This document shows, in pieces, positions 43,648 to 51,238 of a DNA stretch of 64,000 nucleotides. The notes below the pieces were generated by a model. The model did no database searches. It saw only the letters and a list, made by a program, of their open reading frames with translations, and was not told where the DNA came from. Position 1 is the stretch's first letter. Each line of letters opens with the position of its first letter. The position numbers and the translations under genes are program-made. Source of the stretch: Mesorhizobium qingshengii (lineage in GTDB: Bacteria > Pseudomonadota > Alphaproteobacteria > Rhizobiales > Rhizobiaceae); NCBI RefSeq assembly GCF_900103325.1, contig NZ_FMXM01000023.1, positions 1 to 64,000 of the forward strand, in the 5' to 3' direction.

Positions 43648-44955
43648 ATGGCGCATATTGTCGTCCTGGGTGCCGGACTTGGAGGCACCATCATGGCCTA
43701 CGAGCTTCGCGACGAACTGGCCAGGGAACACCAGGTTTCCGTCGTCAACAATGGCAGCCACTATTCATTCGTGCCGTCCAACCCCTGGGTCGCCGTGGGC
43801 TGGCGCGACAGGCAAGCGGTCGAAATCGACCTTGCTCCGGTGCTGGCACGGCGCAACATCGGTTTTCATCCGCAGGGAGCCAAGCGCGTCCACCCGATCG
43901 AGCGCACGGTGGAACTCAACGACGGCTCCTCCCTCTCCTATGACTATCTGGTGATCGCCACCGGGCCCGAACTCGCTTTCGACGAGATCGAGGGGCTCGG
44001 GCCGGAGCACAACACCCAGTCGGTCTGCCACATCGATCACGCCCTCAAGGCCAGGACGGCCTTCGACGCGCTCGTCGCCAAGCCGGGTCCGGTCGTCATC
44101 GGCGCGGTCCAGGGCGCGTCCTGCTTTGGGCCCGCCTACGAATTCACCTTCATCCTCGACAAGGCGCTGCGCGACGCCAGGGTGCGCGACCGCGTGCCCA
44201 TGACCTTCGTCACCTCGGAACCCTATATCGGCCATCTCGGCCTCGACGGCGTCGGCGACACCAAGGGCCTGCTCGAGAGCGAGATGCGCCAGCATCACAT
44301 CAAGTGGATCTGCAACGCCAAGGTCGACAAGGTCGAGCCGGGCAAGATGTTCGTCCAGGAAATCGCCGATGACGGGTCGGTCAGACAGGCGCATGAATTG
44401 CCGCTTACCTACGCCATGATGCTGCCGGCCTTCCGTGGCGTGGCGGCGGTGCGCGGCATCGAAGGCCTGACCAATCCGCGCGGCTTCATCGTCGTCGACA
44501 AGCACCAGCGCAATCCGGCCTTCCCCGACATATTCGCGGTCGGCGTCTGCGTCGCCATCCCGCCGATCGGCAAGACGCCGGTACCGGTGGGCGTGCCCAA
44601 GACCGGCTTCATGATCGAATCCATGGTCACGGCGACGGCGCGCAACATCGGCCGCCTGGTGAAGGGCGAGCAGCCCGACGCCCAAGGCACGTGGAATGCG
44701 GTCTGCCTCGCCGATTTCGGCGATTCCGGCGTCGCCTTCGTGGCGCAGCCTCAGATCCCGCCGCGCAACGTCAACTGGTCGTCCTCCGGCAAATGGGTGC
44801 ACACCGCCAAGGTCGGCTTCGAGAAATACTTCCTGCACAAGATCAGGACCGGCAAGTCCGAACCCTTCTACGAGCGCCTCGCGCTGCAGGTGCTGGGCAT
44901 CGACAAGCTCAAGCAGATCAAGGTCGAGGCGCCAGCGGATGTCCCGGGAGCCTGA
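43648..44955 (+). CDS. sqr: Sulfide:quinone oxidoreductase-type flavoprotein
   Basis: 435 aa flavoprotein of the SQR/NDH-2 family that oxidises sulfide to (poly)sulfur and reduces quinone. FAD motif VVLGAGLGGTIMAYEL is at residues 5-20. Cys 127, Cys 159 (VQGASCFGPAYEF) and Cys 301 (FAVGVCVAIPP) are at the positions expected for the redox cysteines. GGAGGAAAGAG precedes ATG 43,648. It is next to the BigR-like sensor, which fits sulfide detoxification. I have not excluded a related Fcc-type enzyme. Confidence 0.8.
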   Translation: MAHIVVLGAGLGGTIMAYELRDELAREHQVSVVNNGSHYSFVPSNPWVAVGWRDRQAVEIDLAPVLARRNIGFHPQGAKRVHPIERTVELNDGSSLSYDYLVIATGPELAFDEIEGLGPEHNTQSVCHIDHALKARTAFDALVAKPGPVVIGAVQGASCFGPAYEFTFILDKALRDARVRDRVPMTFVTSEPYIGHLGLDGVGDTKGLLESEMRQHHIKWICNAKVDKVEPGKMFVQEIADDGSVRQAHELPLTYAMMLPAFRGVAAVRGIEGLTNPRGFIVVDKHQRNPAFPDIFAVGVCVAIPPIGKTPVPVGVPKTGFMIESMVTATARNIGRLVKGEQPDAQGTWNAVCLADFGDSGVAFVAQPQIPPRNVNWSSSGKWVHTAKVGFEKYFLHKIRTGKSEPFYERLALQVLGIDKLKQIKVEAPADVPGA

Positions 44956-45072
44956 CCGGAGCAAGCCGCCGCGGCTGGCCTTTTTGCGGACGGCGGATGG
45001 CGGGCGCGGCGACGGCCCGCAACCGCCGGCGGCAAATCTGGCGCCGCCTCTTGCGGCCAACGATAACATTCA

Positions 45073-45086
45073 TATATTTAGATATA
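45073..45086. promoter_or_regulatory. AT-rich palindrome upstream of the DUF2892 gene (possible BigR site)
   Basis: TATATTTAGATATA is a perfect palindrome (TATAT-TTAG-ATATA). The region 45,065-45,097 (ATAATCATATAC nearby) resembles the AT-rich promoter of the bigR-like gene (ATTATCATAT). BigR-type operators are AT-rich palindromes. Confidence 0.5.
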
Positions 45087-45109
45087 ATCATATACAAATG
45101 GAGATGACG

Positions 45110-45310
45110 ATGTCCCTCGACCGTTCCGTTCTCGCTTTCGCCGGCATCATGGTGCTGCTCTCCGTCGTGCTCACCGCCTTTGTCTCGCCACTGTTTGTCT
45201 GGCTGACGGTCTTCGTCGGGCTCAACATGCTGCAGTCGGCGTTCACCGGCTTCTGCCCGGCGGCGATGATCTTCCGCAAGCTCGGCGTCAAGCCGGGATG
45301 CGCATTCTAA
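45110..45310 (+). CDS. DUF2892 (YgaP-like) inner-membrane protein
   Basis: 66 aa with two membrane helices (FAGIMVLLSVVLTAF, FVWLTVFVGLNMLQSAF) followed by GFCPAAMIFRKLGVKPG, the signature of the YgaP C-terminal domain, here without the rhodanese part. I use the ATG at 45,110 because GGAG lies 6 bases before it. It is often part of sulfide-sulfur operons and here is followed directly by an RND pump. Confidence 0.8.
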   Translation: MSLDRSVLAFAGIMVLLSVVLTAFVSPLFVWLTVFVGLNMLQSAFTGFCPAAMIFRKLGVKPGCAF

Positions 45311-45321
45311 GGAATATCCGG

Positions 45322-46284
45322 ATGCGCATGCCTCTTTTGTTCGCCGCGTTGCTGGCGGCCTCTCCGGCGCTTGCCGGCACGCTGACGCTGGCGCCGACGA
45401 CGGTGACCGAATGGAAAGCGGTCTATGGCCGTGTCGAGGCGCGCGACACCGTTCCGGCGCGCGCCCGCATCGGCGGCCTGATCGTCGACCTGGCGGTCAC
45501 CGAGGGCGAACTGGTCAAGGCGGGGCAGAAGATCGCCACCGTCCAGGACGACAAGATCGCCTTTCAGGTCGCCGCGCTGGACGCCCAGTTGCGCGCCTTG
45601 CAGGCACAGCTGGAGACGGCGCAGTCCGAACTCGCCCGCGGCCAGACGCTGGTCGACAAGGGCGTGATGACCGCGCAGCGCCTCGATCAGCTGCGCACCG
45701 AGGTCGACGTCGCGCGCAACCAGCTTGCCGCGACCGAGGCGCAGCGTTCGGTGATCGTGCAGCAGGGCGCCGAGGGCGATGTCTTTGCTCCCGGCGACGG
45801 TCGCGTGCTGACCGTGCCGGTGACGCGCGGCGCCGTCATCATGGCCGGTGAAGTGGTGGCCAACATCGGCGGGGGCGGCGTGTTCCTGCGGCTGGCCGTT
45901 CCGGAGCGTTACGCGGCGTCCCTGAAGCAGGGAGCCGCCATCCGCATCAATGCCGGCGGCAAGGAGTCCGCCGGTCGCCTCGCCAAGATCTATCCGCAGA
46001 TCGACAATGGCCGCGTCATCGCCGACGTCGAGGTCGACAATCTCGATACCGATTTCATCGATGCCCGTGTCCTGGTCGAACTGCCGGTCGCCGAGCGCTC
46101 CGCACTGCTGGTGCCGGCGTCGGCGATCCAGACCCGTTCGGGTATCGATTTCGTGCGCGTCGCCACCGGCGGCGCACAGGCCGAACGCGCGGTGGTCACC
46201 GGCGAGCGGACCAAGCGCGCCGACGGCGACTATGTCGAGATCCTGACAGGCCTCGCGGCCGGCGATGTCGTGGTCACGCCATGA
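45322..46284 (+). CDS. RND efflux periplasmic adaptor (membrane fusion protein)
   Basis: 320 aa. The signal peptide is residues 1-19 (MRMPLLFAALLAASPALAG). It is a HlyD/AcrA-type adaptor with lipoyl-like halves (around residues 45-75 and 155-190) and a short coiled-coil hairpin (about 80-150). An ATG at 45,298 would lengthen it and overlap the DUF2892 gene, but AAGGA before 45,322 supports that start. It overlaps the RND gene by 4 bases. Confidence 0.85.
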   Translation: MRMPLLFAALLAASPALAGTLTLAPTTVTEWKAVYGRVEARDTVPARARIGGLIVDLAVTEGELVKAGQKIATVQDDKIAFQVAALDAQLRALQAQLETAQSELARGQTLVDKGVMTAQRLDQLRTEVDVARNQLAATEAQRSVIVQQGAEGDVFAPGDGRVLTVPVTRGAVIMAGEVVANIGGGGVFLRLAVPERYAASLKQGAAIRINAGGKESAGRLAKIYPQIDNGRVIADVEVDNLDTDFIDARVLVELPVAERSALLVPASAIQTRSGIDFVRVATGGAQAERAVVTGERTKRADGDYVEILTGLAAGDVVVTP

Positions 46285-49200
46285 AAGGTCCTGTCTCGTT
46301 CGGTATCGCCGGCGCGCTGACGCGGGCCTTCATCGCCTCGCCGCTGACGCCGCTGTTCCTGGTCGCCGCCTTCGCCTTCGGGCTGGTGGCGCTGCTCACG
46401 CTGCCGCGTGAGGAGGAGCCGCAGATCTCGGTGCCGATGGTCGACATTTCCGTGCGCGCCGACGGGCTGAAGGCCGACGACGCCGTCAAGCTGGTCACCG
46501 AGCCGCTGGAGACGATCGTCAAGGGCATCGACGGCGTCGAGCATGTCTATTCGCAGACGCGCGACGACCAGGTGATGGTCACCGCCCGCTTCGTCGTCGG
46601 CACCTCGTCGGACGCCGCCGTGCTGCGCGTCCACGACAAGGTGCGCGCCAACATGGATCGCATTCCCGTCGGCGTGCCCGAGCCGCTGATCGTCGGCCGC
46701 GGCATCGACGACGTCGCCATCGTCACGCTGACGCTGTCGCCGAAGCCGGAGGCGGCGGCGCGCATGACGGCCAACGACCTCACCCGCATCGCACGCGAAC
46801 TGCGCACCGAGATCGCCAAGATCGACAATGTCGGCCTGACCTATCTGGTCGGCGACACCGGAGAGATCATCCGCGTCAACCCGAACCCGGAAAAGCTCGC
46901 CCTTTACGGCGTCACCCTGCAGCAGCTCGCGGCCAAGGTTTCCGGCGCCAACAAGGCCTTTCCGGCGGGACGCGTTCGCAATCAGGGCGAGCAGATCGAC
47001 ATCGTCGCCGGCGAGACGCTGGCCTCGCCCGACCAGATCGCCAACTTGCTCTTGACCTCGCGCGACAGCCGCCCCGTCTATGTCCGCGACGTCGCCGACG
47101 TCGCCTTCGCCACCGACACCGGTGATGCGCTGGTGTCCACGGTCACCCGGGCTGGCGCTGGCGTCGAGCGCGTGCCGTCGGTCACGCTCGCCGTCGCCAA
47201 GCGCGCCGGATCGAACGCGGTCGCGGTCGCCGACGCCATCCTGCACCGGGTCGCCCTGCTCCAGGGCGGACTGATCCCCGGCGATGTCTCGATCGACGTG
47301 ACGCGCGACTACGGCGAGACCGCCAACGACAAGGCCAATGAGCTCCTCTACCATCTCGGCCTGGCGACGATCTCGATCATCCTGCTGGTCTGGGTGGCCA
47401 TCGGCCGCCGCGAAGCCATGGTCGTGGCCGTCGTCATTCCGGTCACCATCCTGCTCACGCTGTTTGCCTCGCGCGTCATGGGCTACACGCTGAACCGCGT
47501 CTCGCTGTTCGCGCTGATCTTTTCCATCGGCATCCTCGTCGACGACGCCATCGTGGTGATCGAGAACATCTCGCGCCACTGGGCCATGGGCGGCGGGCGC
47601 GATCGCCGGCAAGCGGCGATCGAGGCGGTGGCCGAAGTCGGCAACCCGACCATCGTCGCCACCTTGACCGTTGTCGCCGCACTGCTGCCGATGCTGTTCG
47701 TCTCGGGAATGATGGGCCCCTATATGAGCCCGATCCCGGCCAATGCCTCGGCGGCGATGATCTTCTCCTTCTTCGTCGCGGTGACCGTGACGCCGTGGCT
47801 GATGCTCAAACTCGCCGGACGGGCGCCGGTGCACGCCCATGCGGATCATGGCAGTGGCGGCCCGCTCGGCCGCGCCTACACCGCCGTCGCCCGGCCGATC
47901 CTGGCCTCGAAGAAGGCGAGCTGGGCCTTCCTGCTTGCCGTCGGCGTGCTGACGCTCGGCTCGCTCGCGCTGTTCTACACCGAGCATGTCACGGTCAAGC
48001 TCCTGCCCTTCGACAACAAGTCCGAACTGTCGGTGACCATCGACCTGCCGGAAGGGTCTTCCGTCGAGGCGACCGATGCGGTGGCGCAGGCCGTCGCCGC
48101 CAAGGTTCTCGAGCTGAAGGAGGTCCGATCGGTCCAGACACATGCCGCGACGGCGGCGCCCTTCAACTTCAACGGCCTCGTCCGCCATGCCATCCTGCGC
48201 ACCGAGCCGCAGCAAGGCGACGTTGCGCTCAACCTGCTGCCGAAAGCGAACCGTACCCGGTCCAGCCATGAGATCGCGATCGACGTCCGCCAGCGCATCG
48301 CCACGATCCCCGTGCCGGAAGGCACCAGCCTGAAGGTCGTCGAGCCGCCGCCCGGTCCGCCGGTGCTGGCAACCCTGCTGGCCGAGATCTACGGACCCGA
48401 CGGCGAGACGCGCCGCAAGGTCGCCGCCAAGATCGAGACGGCGTTCCGCTCCGTTCCCTTCATCGTCGACGTCGACAATTCCTGGGGACAGCCGGCACGC
48501 CGGCTGCGCGCCACGATTTCCACCGACGATGTGGAGTTCTTCCATGTCGAGGAAAGCGACGTCTTCGACACGCTCGCCATCCTCAACGGCGGGAAGACCG
48601 TCGGCTACTCGCATCGCGGCGGCGGCCGCCAGCCGATCCCGATCCGCATCGAGCGGCCGAAGGGCGAAAGGACGCTCGACGAGCGCTTCCTGACCACGCC
48701 CATTCCGGCGAATGTCCTGCCCGGCGACCGCGGCGTGGTCGAGCTCGGCGATGTCGTGCGGGTGACGCCGGAGCGCGCTTCGTTCCCGGTGTTCAGGCAC
48801 AATGGCCGCGCAGCCGAAACGGTGACGGCAGAGCTTGCCGGCAGCTTCGAGGCGCCGCTTTACGGCATGCTTGCCGTCAGCAAGGCCATCGACGCGCAGG
48901 ACTGGACCGGACTGCAGAAACCCGCGATCTCGCTGCATGGCCAGCCTGAGGATGAAAGCCGGCCGACGCTGCTGTGGGACGGCGAATGGGAAGTCACCTG
49001 GGTGACCTTCCGCGACATGGGCGCTGCCTTCGGCGTCGCGCTGCTCGGCATCTACATCCTGGTCGTCGCCCAGTTCGGCTCGTTCAAGGTGCCGCTGGTG
49101 ATCCTGACGCCGATCCCGCTGACCTTCATCGGCATCCTCGGCGGACACTGGCTGTTCGGCGCGCCGTTCACCGCCACCTCGATGATCGGCTTCATCGCGC

Positions 49201-49478
49201 TGGCCGGCATCATCGTGCGCAATTCGATCCTGCTGGTCGACTTCATCCGCCACGCGGCGTCGCCCGACAGGCCGTTGCGCGAGGTGCTGATCGAGGCCGG
49301 CGCGATCCGGTTCAAGCCGATCCTGCTGACCGCACTTGCCGCCATGATCGGCGCGGCGGTGATCCTGACCGATCCGATCTTCCAGGGGCTGGCGATCTCG
49401 CTGCTGTTCGGCCTGGCCTCCTCGACGTTGCTGACGGTGCTGGTTATCCCGGCGATCTACCGCGTGCTGCGCACCTAG
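46281..49478 (+). CDS. RND-family efflux pump
   Basis: 1065 aa, about twelve membrane helices and two large periplasmic loops, AcrB-type (HAE) architecture. The proton-relay pair is in FSIGILVDDAIVVIENISRH. It partners with the upstream adaptor; no outer-membrane TolC gene is adjacent. Its place behind sqr and DUF2892 suggests it exports sulfur or thiol products or a metabolite of sulfide stress, but the substrate is open. A deleted duplicate of its 3' end lies at 50,191. Confidence 0.9.
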   Translation: MKGPVSFGIAGALTRAFIASPLTPLFLVAAFAFGLVALLTLPREEEPQISVPMVDISVRADGLKADDAVKLVTEPLETIVKGIDGVEHVYSQTRDDQVMVTARFVVGTSSDAAVLRVHDKVRANMDRIPVGVPEPLIVGRGIDDVAIVTLTLSPKPEAAARMTANDLTRIARELRTEIAKIDNVGLTYLVGDTGEIIRVNPNPEKLALYGVTLQQLAAKVSGANKAFPAGRVRNQGEQIDIVAGETLASPDQIANLLLTSRDSRPVYVRDVADVAFATDTGDALVSTVTRAGAGVERVPSVTLAVAKRAGSNAVAVADAILHRVALLQGGLIPGDVSIDVTRDYGETANDKANELLYHLGLATISIILLVWVAIGRREAMVVAVVIPVTILLTLFASRVMGYTLNRVSLFALIFSIGILVDDAIVVIENISRHWAMGGGRDRRQAAIEAVAEVGNPTIVATLTVVAALLPMLFVSGMMGPYMSPIPANASAAMIFSFFVAVTVTPWLMLKLAGRAPVHAHADHGSGGPLGRAYTAVARPILASKKASWAFLLAVGVLTLGSLALFYTEHVTVKLLPFDNKSELSVTIDLPEGSSVEATDAVAQAVAAKVLELKEVRSVQTHAATAAPFNFNGLVRHAILRTEPQQGDVALNLLPKANRTRSSHEIAIDVRQRIATIPVPEGTSLKVVEPPPGPPVLATLLAEIYGPDGETRRKVAAKIETAFRSVPFIVDVDNSWGQPARRLRATISTDDVEFFHVEESDVFDTLAILNGGKTVGYSHRGGGRQPIPIRIERPKGERTLDERFLTTPIPANVLPGDRGVVELGDVVRVTPERASFPVFRHNGRAAETVTAELAGSFEAPLYGMLAVSKAIDAQDWTGLQKPAISLHGQPEDESRPTLLWDGEWEVTWVTFRDMGAAFGVALLGIYILVVAQFGSFKVPLVILTPIPLTFIGILGGHWLFGAPFTATSMIGFIALAGIIVRNSILLVDFIRHAASPDRPLREVLIEAGAIRFKPILLTALAAMIGAAVILTDPIFQGLAISLLFGLASSTLLTVLVIPAIYRVLRT

Positions 49479-49585
49479 AGATGCGGCTGAATGCTGACTT
49501 GGATCGACGCGCGAATGATTCAGTCGAGGAACGGGGCGTGGCGGCTGTCGCTCGTCGCCGACGGCAATCTCGTCAGTCGCTGACG

Positions 49586-50065
49586 TCAAAGCGCGTCTCG
49601 CAGCCGCTCAAGCAGGCGGCGAGGGCCTGACAACGGATGCTTTGACCCCGGAACCTGGGCATCTGGGTTGAGTTCAGGCATCGGCGCGCCAGGGCAGCCG
49701 TCCTGGACCTTGGTCCAGGACGGAGCATTGAGCACGGTGTCGCAGCGCGCCAGGTACGTGCTGCCCACCACCACGAGACAGGCAAACCCGCCCCCCGGGA
49801 TGAACTGGCCGTTGGCACGGCAGACGGATGTAGCCGGCGCGGGTCCTGGCGCCGGGTCACCTGGGCAATGGTCAAGAACCTCGTTCCAGGACATGATGTT
49901 GAGGTTCATCTCGCAGCGGGCCAGACGGCTCGTCTCGCCGACCCTCAGACAGGCATACTGCCCGGGCTCAAAACGTCCCATGTTGGCCATGCAAGCCGCA
50001 TCGGCCCACGCCGGTACCGTCATACCGACGAGCGCAACGGCGGCAGGAAACACGGTGCTCTTCAA
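49586..50065 (-). CDS. Secreted protein with two Cys-rich repeats
   Basis: About 159 aa from the TTG at 50,065; residues 1-23 form a signal peptide ending VPAWA. Two repeats of ~45 residues follow, each with four Cys: CMANMGRFEPGQYACLRVG ... ARCEMNLNIMSWNEVLDHC and CRANGQFIPGGGFACLVVV ... ARCDTVLNAPSWTKVQDGC. The pattern suggests two small disulfide-rich domains. A GTG at 50,167 would give 193 aa but puts non-signal sequence first. I recognise no family. It is opposite in direction to the surrounding operons. Confidence 0.65.
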   Translation of the reverse strand: MKSTVFPAAVALVGMTVPAWADAACMANMGRFEPGQYACLRVGETSRLARCEMNLNIMSWNEVLDHCPGDPAPGPAPATSVCRANGQFIPGGGFACLVVVGSTYLARCDTVLNAPSWTKVQDGCPGAPMPELNPDAQVPGSKHPLSGPRRLLERLRDAL

Positions 50066-50190
50066 CTTGTTGGATCCATCGCTGATGCTGGCTCCATCGC
50101 ATTGTCCGATTGTGGCAACATGAGGTCCAGATAGAGCTTGGCCATCAGAGACAAGGTGAGGCGTCACATGCTACCGGCGCGCAGTGCGCG

Positions 50191-50286
50191 GCTGAGGCCG
50201 ACGCGATCAGGTTCAAGCCGATCCTGCCGACGACGTTGCTGACGGTGCTGGTCATCTCGGCGATCTACCGGTTGCTGCGCACGTGA
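50191..50286 (+). pseudogene. Duplicated 3' end of the RND pump gene, internally deleted
   Basis: The 96 bases encode AEADAIRFKPILPTTLL then TVLVISAIYRLLRT and a stop, matching the last residues of the RND pump, with the intervening membrane segment removed in frame. The downstream bases also resemble those after the real pump gene. No start or domain remains. Confidence 0.75.
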
Positions 50287-50308
50287 ACGCGAACAGACGG
50301 GCCGGATC

Positions 50309-50322
50309 CTGACCTGGATCAA
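50309..50322 (+). promoter_or_regulatory. Degenerate FNR/FixK-type box
   Basis: CTGACCTGGATCAA has one mismatch to the consensus. The same 14 bases recur at 55,995, with related flanks. A better box lies 100 bases further downstream. Confidence 0.4.
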
Positions 50323-50415
50323 TGCCAGGCTCCCGAACGGCGGCTGGTGACGCGGAAAACCGGGATACCGGGCCTGGCTCTGGGGACCTGCGGTTTGCTT
50401 GCCACGGTTCCGAAC

Positions 50416-50429
50416 TTGACAAGAGTCAA
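50416..50429 (+). promoter_or_regulatory. FNR/FixK-type box upstream of the ABC efflux operon
   Basis: TTGACAAGAGTCAA, 96 bases before ATG 50,525, matches the consensus exactly. Confidence 0.65.
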
Positions 50430-50524
50430 GGTGATCAGGCCGTCCAGGCTGTAGGACCTGTCCGGCGTGGGCCGGAACCGGAGTCCGCATGAGAGTCCAG
50501 GGACGAGACGTGGAGAGTTCAGTC

Positions 50525-51238
50525 ATGCAGCCTCTGGCCCCGGTATTCGTGGCCCGGGGATTGACCAAGGTCTATGGCGCGGGCGATTCACGTGTCCTGG
50601 CGCTGAAGGACGTCGACCTCGATATCCGACAAGGCGAGTTCATCGTACTTCTCGGCCCTTCCGGGTCAGGCAAATCGACCCTGCTCAACATCCTCGGCGG
50701 ATTGGACGCTCCAACGTCAGGCACGGCGACCTGGCGAGACCACGAACTGACCGGAGCCAGCGACGAGCAGCTCACGACATACAGGCGCGAGCATGTCGGC
50801 TTCGTGTTTCAATTCTACAACCTGATACCGAGCCTCACTGTCGAGGAGAACGTGCGGCTGGTCGCGCAGATCGCCAGCAATCCAATGACACCAGCCGAAG
50901 CGCTCGAACTCGTCGGACTGTCACATCGCGCCGGTCACTTTCCTTCACAACTGTCCGGAGGGGAACAGCAGCGCGTCGCGGTGGCACGCGCAATCGTGAA
51001 ACGGCCGGATATCTTGCTCTGCGACGAGCCGACCGGTGCGCTCGACGTCGACACCGGCAGGCTGGTTCTGGCGGCAATCGCCAAGGTCAATGCGGAGCTG
51101 AACACGACGACCGCCGTGATCACTCACAACTCGGCAATCGCGGGGATGGCTCATCGCGTGTTGCGGCTGAGCGGCGGGCGCATCGTCAAGGAAGAAGCGA
51201 ATCCGCGGCGCATCCGGGCCGAGGATGTGACATGGTGA
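50525..51238 (+). CDS. ABC efflux ATPase (MacB/LolD-type)
   Basis: 237 aa ATPase of the MacB/LolD group. Walker A GPSGSGKST, Q-loop FQFYNLIPSLTV, signature LSGGEQQRVAVARAI and Walker B ILLCDEPTGALD are intact. GGAGAG precedes ATG 50,525; an ATG at 50,489 would add 12 residues. It overlaps the FtsX-like permease gene by 7 bases and is preceded by an FNR/FixK box. Confidence 0.88.
   Translation: MQPLAPVFVARGLTKVYGAGDSRVLALKDVDLDIRQGEFIVLLGPSGSGKSTLLNILGGLDAPTSGTATWRDHELTGASDEQLTTYRREHVGFVFQFYNLIPSLTVEENVRLVAQIASNPMTPAEALELVGLSHRAGHFPSQLSGGEQQRVAVARAIVKRPDILLCDEPTGALDVDTGRLVLAAIAKVNAELNTTTAVITHNSAIAGMAHRVLRLSGGRIVKEEANPRRIRAEDVTW

Noticed and set aside
46230..49589. Very long minus-strand open frame opposite the RND pump (about 1,119 codons)
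   Set aside because: It is the complement of a strongly coding, high-GC gene, is rich in Arg/Gly/Asp/His and has no domain.
50164..50568. 134-codon minus-strand frame upstream of the ABC operon
   Set aside because: It is the antisense of the duplicated RND gene fragment and its flank.
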